The notes under the pieces are model-generated. The model made no database searches, was not told where the DNA came from, and saw nothing but the letters and a program-made list of their open reading frames with translations. The translations under genes were made by a program, and so were the position numbers. 64,000 bases of DNA, from contig CP136064.1 of NCBI GenBank assembly GCA_032622095.1, positions 127,521,605 to 127,585,604 of the forward strand. Direction: 5' to 3'. The stretch is from Siphonodentalium dalli (Eukaryota; Mollusca; Scaphopoda; Gadilida; Siphonodentaliidae). Each line of letters opens with the position of its first letter. Within the stretch, counting starts at the first letter, position 1. Shown here one piece after another: positions 58,856 to 64,000 of this stretch.

Positions 58856-58916
58856 TACAGGCCATTGCAATATAGAACTGATGGGAGAATCCATTTTAAT
58901 AGTAGTGAAGAAAATG

Positions 58917-59300
58917 TTAACCTCTTCGCTGCTATGACGTCAATAACTTTTACGGACGTAAAGTGCACGTCGTGTGCTATATGGTCCGTAGGTACTACGG
59001 ACCAACTTCAGAACACTAGCAGTAGGCCATTAATCTGGAACTCAGAGATAGGTGCATCGGAATAACAGTATCTCGAAGTTTCAAACAATGTATGATGTTC
59101 CAAGATTGGGAACAATAATAGCCTTTCAATTAGTCAGTTTTGTGGTTCTTGTGATATTCCCCTTATATTTTCCACTGGAAAATGGCAATAACGTCAACAG
59201 CTCAGCACAAGACATAATGTCATTTAGCAAAGAAGGTAATGTCATACCATATGGTCAGGCCGATAGCTTGATGCACACCATGCAGTCGGTACTTGTAGGG
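58917..59300. mobile_element. TTAA element family PE, right end lost
   Basis: It starts TTAACCTCTTCGCTGCTATG. The interior TATTTTCCACTGGAAAATGG and ATAACGTCAACAGC matches the 18722 copy in inverted order. No AAGAGGTTAA end is found. Confidence 0.45.
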
Positions 59301-59587
59301 AAATTCAAGTAAGTTCAACATACACCCTAATGTTTTGTTGAATTTATCTGAACACCCCAACAAATTGTTAAATGGAGATCTATAAGGCATTGTACATTTG
59401 TTTATACAATCTGCACATCCCATCAATCATTAGACCATTCAAATGTACTCATTACTATACATGCTGACCCAAGTGACAAAGCTGTCAACAAGTAACTATT
59501 CTTTGATTTTAATTCCTATGACTTCAAACAATTAAACAAAATTCATATCCAGATGTAAAAAGCTGCTAGTTCTTGAGTAAATCTTTT

Positions 59588-59835
59588 ATAACTAAATGGA
59601 TTCTCTCATTCAGTGATAAAAGTATAAATTGGAATGGTCTATTATTCATCTAGGTAATACGAGCAGACAACATACAGATGAACCTCAAATACAAGTACAG
59701 AAAGATTCATATTCTTTGGTGGGAAATGTTCAGATAATAAGTTCAACAATGGTAGTATGTTGAACTTATTATCTGGACATTTCCTGAGGGAACTACATGT
59801 ACTCGTCAATGAGTATTCAGTGAAGAAATGGTTAA
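59588..59835. mobile_element. TTAA MITE family PB with internal hairpin
   Basis: ATAACTAAATGGATTCTCTC begins the copy and AGTATTCAGTGAAGAAATGG then TTAA ends it. A 41-base hairpin at 59733-59773 pairs GATAATAAGTTCAACA with its complement. Confidence 0.6.
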
Positions 59836-60307
59836 GTGTCAAACTGCTGACAGTAAAGGTGTAATCCAGACCACGTAGGTGTTGCGTGACTCATATGAAA
59901 CACATTACGCTTTTTTCTATGGCATGAAATTAAATTAATTAAAGCACGCATCTAATAGGCGCATCTAATAGGCGTGCATAAAATATTTATCAAGGGCAGT
60001 CCAAGTGCACCAGCCTAATATATATTCATTGATGACCTAGACTGCAATATAAGACAGGTCTCACTGCACTGGAGGTAAGATTGAAATGTTTCAATTGATT
60101 TATTAAGACATCAGCCTCTCATATTAATTAATCCATCAGTGTTGGCCTTTTGTGGAGTGACATTGAGACGTTGCTAACGATGCCCTCCAGTTACTGCAAT
60201 CAAAGGTAAAATGTTTATAAAGAAAAAACGCAAGCAGAACTATGGCACAGATCACGTTATACATCTGCACATCATTCGTTGGGAGATTTTAAAATGAAGC
60301 ACTTGTA

Positions 60308-60564
60308 TTAACCCCTTCATGGCTGAAGCTTTCGGATTTGTTTTGTTTGTAAACCCTGTGCCAATGCATTCTCTTATATATGCGAGTCTCCCATAGGAAG
60401 CCTCGCATATACAAGAGAATACATTGGCCTTGACCTTGACCTTGTAAGCCAGTGCATTCTCTTATATATGCGAGGCTCCCTATGGGAGACTCATATATAA
60501 GAGAATGCACTAGCATAGGATCTTTAATGTGGCACTGGCACAGCTCCCATCGTAAAAGGGTTAA
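60308..60564. mobile_element. TTAA double-hairpin element family PC, complete copy
   Basis: The ends are TTAACCCCTTCATGGCTGAA and CGTAAAAGGGTTAA. Two hairpins of about 70 bases (60357-60430 and 60447-60513) share the CATTCTCTTATATATGCGAG stem, separated by CCTTGACCTTGACCTTG. Confidence 0.85.
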
Positions 60565-61379
60565 AGTGCAACTTTACGTTTTTCATATATACAAGTATGA
60601 GGATTGCCAAATCAGAATGAATGGTCCAGTAAAATTGAACAATTGGTCTGTCAAGTTAAATAACGATTTAGCAATTCATAAATCATCAAATTGAACATAA
60701 CAAAGGTTCACATTGATCAAAATATGTTGATAAATACATTAAATGTTTAGTACATTAATATTTAAATTATATATCTTATTACCTCAGAATAACAGGACAC
60801 ATTTTTATTCCAGCTTGTAACAATAAAGAGTGCACTGCTAATATCTTTCTCATATGGCAAAACTTATATACCTTATACTATCACTTCTATGCAGAACATT
60901 TAAGGCAGTTAAGGTATTCCTATGCCTTCAGTATAAAGTCTATTGGAGGCATAAAAAGTCCACAGAACCTTATAAAATCAAAAAAGTTTCTGCAATTAAA
61001 TAGACACTTGAAGATTAAGAGTCATGTAGGTGAAGCCTGTAAATGCCAGGTGTAAAATACGGTATACATATACTGCAGTATATAACAGTACTGTTCCATA
61101 AATGTGTTCAAAACATGACTCTGTCAATATAGGGACAATATCCGATTATTCTCTGACATGTGCATCCTTTCAAATACAAACGAAACAAGAGATGGACTGT
61201 TGTCAAGTACATACCCCCTTGTGGCATACCGCCTAGTGTGGGCATACATATAACCTGTGACTGATATACTCAGACATACGGACTGTAAAGAAAGCATTTA
61301 AAAAATATAATTGTGTGGTATTCTAGGTGTAAATGGCCATAACTATGCAAAAAGCTCAGTGGAACACACGCATATGAAC

Positions 61380-61935
61380 AGACATCGGACGGACCAAAAA
61401 GCCAACATTTCCAAATAAACAAACATGAATAACTCTAGAATGGAAATTCCGAACAAAACGATGCAACCCTCTATTTAATGTACTCATAGTAGTGAACATC
61501 AGTACCAAATTTCATTGAGATACCAGCACAACTGTTGAAGTTATGACATGAACAAACACCAGACGGACCAAAAAGCCAACATTTCCAGATAAACAAAGAT
61601 GAATAACTCTAGAATGGAAAATCAGAACAAAACGATGGAACCCCCTATTTAATGTCCTCATAGTAGTGAACATCCATACCAAATTTCATTGAGATCCCAG
61701 TACAACTGTTTAAGTTATGACATGATCAGACACCAGACAGACCAAAAAGCCAACATTTCCAGATAAACAAAGATGAATAACTCTGGAATGGAAAATCCGA
61801 ACAAAACGATGGAACCCTCTATTTAACGTCCTCATAGTAGTGAACATCCATACCTAATTTTATTGAGATCCGAGCACTACTGTTCAAGTTATGACATGAA
61901 CAGACATCGGACGGATGGACGGACAGGTGCAAAAA
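61380..61935. repeat. 175-bp tandem repeat, three units
   Basis: The units start at about 61380, 61556 and 61731, each with GACGGACCAAAAAGCCAACA, GAATAACTCTAGAATGGAAA, CATAGTAGTGAACATC and ACCAAATTTCATTGAGAT. The array ends in GGACGGATGGACGGACAGG. The AATAACTC phrase is typical of bivalve repeats. Confidence 0.85.
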
Positions 61936-62470
61936 AAGGGGGTATAATGACTGAATTTGTACCCACAAGTTATCCACAAAAGAAATCGAGCACAGTCTCC
62001 ATATTAATAAATAAAAACAATACTGGGTAATTTATAGGTTAATTAAAACATGAAATTCATTTAACATGAGGATACTTAGTTAGACTAATTATCATGTCAT
62101 ATATTTTGGTTTATATGAAGTATCATACATTTGATGTGTAAAAACTGATTAAAGTGATACATCAGTTTCATGATGAAGCATATTAATGTGACTCCCTCTG
62201 TTATAATATAGAGAAGATATTTAAGTCACAATTATGGACTCCTGAAAAAAATATAAGATGCATATAAATTCCTAAAATAAATATTAGGCAGGACTGTTAT
62301 CAAACTCAATCAATATATCCATGAGAAGAAGCCATAAAAAAAATTTGGTCAATATGGAATAATGTACATTAGGAGTTATTGTGCTTTATATTGTAGCAAA
62401 GATAGATGAACAGACAGGTGGACAGACACCAAATGTCATTCATAATACCACAGGTTGAGTGCCCATATAC

Positions 62471-63260
62471 AACCAAAATATGGTGCCAGACATTTGCAGA
62501 ATGAGGTTCCCAGAGGGATAATTTAGTGACGCTACCCCACACAGCCAGCTAGCATAACTAAATTCACCCTCTGTGAACCTCATTCTGCTTTAATATAGCC
62601 CCATCTTCTCTGGAGGGGCCTCAGTGGCTCAATCAGTTAGGGTACAACTCCAAGTCATTTCGCTCTCCAGTGCTGGCGAAAGGGTTCAAATCCACATTTT
62701 TCCATCATGGACTTTGTAACTCAAAATCGTTATCTGGTGGAGTTGACAGTTACTCGTGGATGGCCAGTGGTTTGCCACACATGGTCTGCGAGTTTATCAG
62801 CCATTGAAATCACTGTTAGATTAGCCATAAGTGTGCGCCACTAAAACTGGCAATGTCGTGATATGGCCTTAGTTGCTGAAAGAGACATTAAACCACAATC
62901 AATTAATCAATCAACCATCTTCACTGGGAAGTATCTTTATTATCAACTTAACCAAGTTTTTTTAGTTTCTTTAGAAACATTCTTCTTCCTTTTTAGTTCA
63001 GTTTCTCTATATCCCCAATTTGGCAGATGGCACAATTAATGCATAATCAAGGTATCCAATGGATACACATCACCATCCGGGAAATTAAATAGGAGTCTAG
63101 GTCTCTAGTAGAGAGTAGATGAGGTCATACAGAATGAGTCCCCCCCCCCCCCCCCCCCCCCACCAGGCTGAATTTGGCGATGATAGCCAGCAAGTAGCAT
63201 CACTAAATTCACCCTCTGGGGACCTCATTCTGCAAATGTCCGGCCCATATTTACAGGTTT
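62471..63260. mobile_element. Hairpin element H, copy interrupted by a SINE
   Basis: The left palindrome (62493-62590) and right palindrome (63122-63240) are built from GCAGAATGAGGTTCCCAGAG and its complement. The core matches 14700-14860 and 58676-58855. The right palindrome contains a long C run (63139-63161). It is split by the SINE at 62615-62914. Confidence 0.7.
62615..62914 (+). mobile_element. tRNA-derived SINE with 13-bp target duplication
   Basis: The head GGGGCCTCAGTGGCTCAATC contains a Pol III A box (TGGCTCAATCAGTTAGG from 62625), and the B box GGTTCAAATCC lies at 62683-62693. The body ends GAGACATTAAACCACAATC with an (AATC)n-like tail. CCATCTTCTCTGG (62601-62613) and CCATCTTCACTGG (62915-62927) are the target duplication. 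One mismatch implies a fairly recent insertion. Confidence 0.88.
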
Positions 63261-63803
63261 GCAATGTACACAACTCGACAAAAAACAAAAAACAATCTAT
63301 GAGTTTAGTCTTGGGAGAGAGTTGGTCTCAATACTTTACAATCTAGGTCCCTGTGACTGGATAATTTTAGTGACATAAAAACCAAATGACCCACAAGATA
63401 GTACAATACAAAGTATCAAAGTGTCAATAAAATAACAATTTCTTGCCTACTGGTTTTGTGTAGAAGAGTCTCACATTTAATGTTTATGCTGGGCCTGGTC
63501 ACACATTTAAATTAGAGGGGTTGACTCAACAGAGTGCCATGTTAAATGTAATTTGATTGAGGTAGCTAAACATACCCTGGGGTTAAAATCCTAGAATAAT
63601 AAGCTCTATAATCATGTTTTATGTGTCGGTATTTAGTTCAGGACAATCAATGTTATAAAGATTGCCTTGGTATACTGCTAGTTTCTTTATACAAGTATTT
63701 AGGGGAGAATATTTTCAGGCCACAAAATAAGTTGATTTTTTTCATGCATATCTTGGAATTTGGAAGTTATAGATGAATGATTTGGAATGTTATTAGCCTT
63801 ACT

Positions 63804-64000
63804 ATACTAAATACTCATTGATTAATAGTTCCCTTAAGAAATATTCAGATAATAAGTTCAATTAATGGCTATAACTTATTATCTGAACATGAATATGAAT
63901 ATGAATATGAATCTTTCAACACTTGCATTTTTTTCAGTCTGTTTGCTCGTTTTTCCTGAACACCCTTCCAATTTAATAGTGGACCATGCCAAATGTATAT
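63804..64000. mobile_element. TTAA MITE family PB, inverted, cut by the window end
   Basis: ACTAAATACTCATTGATTAA is followed by the GATAATAAGTTCAATTAATG hairpin and CCAATTTAATAGTGGACCAT. A short (GAATAT)n run lies at about 63890-63910. Confidence 0.5.

Noticed and set aside
62615-62695. Functional tRNA gene
   Set aside because: The A and B boxes belong to the head of a SINE; no complete cloverleaf or 3' acceptor is present, and it has SINE body, tail and target duplication.

Overview
This window is eukaryotic genomic DNA, most likely from a marine mollusc and probably a bivalve. It is AT-rich and intron-dominated, with short exons flanked by canonical GT/AG sites, and it is crowded with DNA transposons, Helitrons, palindromic MITEs, minisatellites and 'CCATAACTC'-type repeats of the kind abundant in bivalve genomes. 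The species assignment is an inference. I see no bacterial-style operon, rRNA, CRISPR array, LTR element or virus-like element.

One host gene can be supported. It is a minus-strand ortholog of PLEKHG5 (Syx/Tech/GEF720), a RhoA guanine nucleotide exchange factor. Thirteen coding exons read from 57221 down to 10203. They join in frame at every junction to give 759 residues plus a stop: a basic linker, a complete Dbl-homology (DH) domain, a PH domain, a long serine-rich tail and a C-terminal Ser-Glu-Val PDZ ligand. The 5' exons (the N-terminal ubiquitin-like/RBD-like region of the family) are not seen and probably lie beyond 64000. Two places in the gene are unusual. A 52-bp tandem array repeats the exon/intron boundary of one DH exon, giving eight donor-bearing units. 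The last coding exon holds only 10 coding bases, which supply the PDZ ligand, and the donor before it contains an in-frame stop.

Layout: 1-10202 is downstream of the coding region and holds a foldback element, the first hairpin MITEs, a head-to-tail Helitron trio and CAAGATGGC-type repeats. 10203-23833 is the exon-rich 3' part of the gene, with MITEs, TTAA-flanked elements and a 54-bp minisatellite in its introns. 25113-30381 is a 5.3-kb Harbinger-like element inside an intron. 32576-33765 holds two more exons. 33766-57068 is a 23.3-kb intron filled with three hAT-like insertions, a 40-bp minisatellite of about 42 copies and a Russian-doll nest (hAT > Harbinger > hAT). 57222-64000 is upstream intron with TTAA elements, a 175-bp tandem repeat and a tRNA-derived SINE with a clear target duplication.

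The mobile DNA has a recurring design. Several unrelated-looking elements carry arrays of a short element-specific motif just inside their ends. Five TTAA-flanked families share a TTAACC start but have different interiors. A 12-copy palindromic MITE family dominates the introns.
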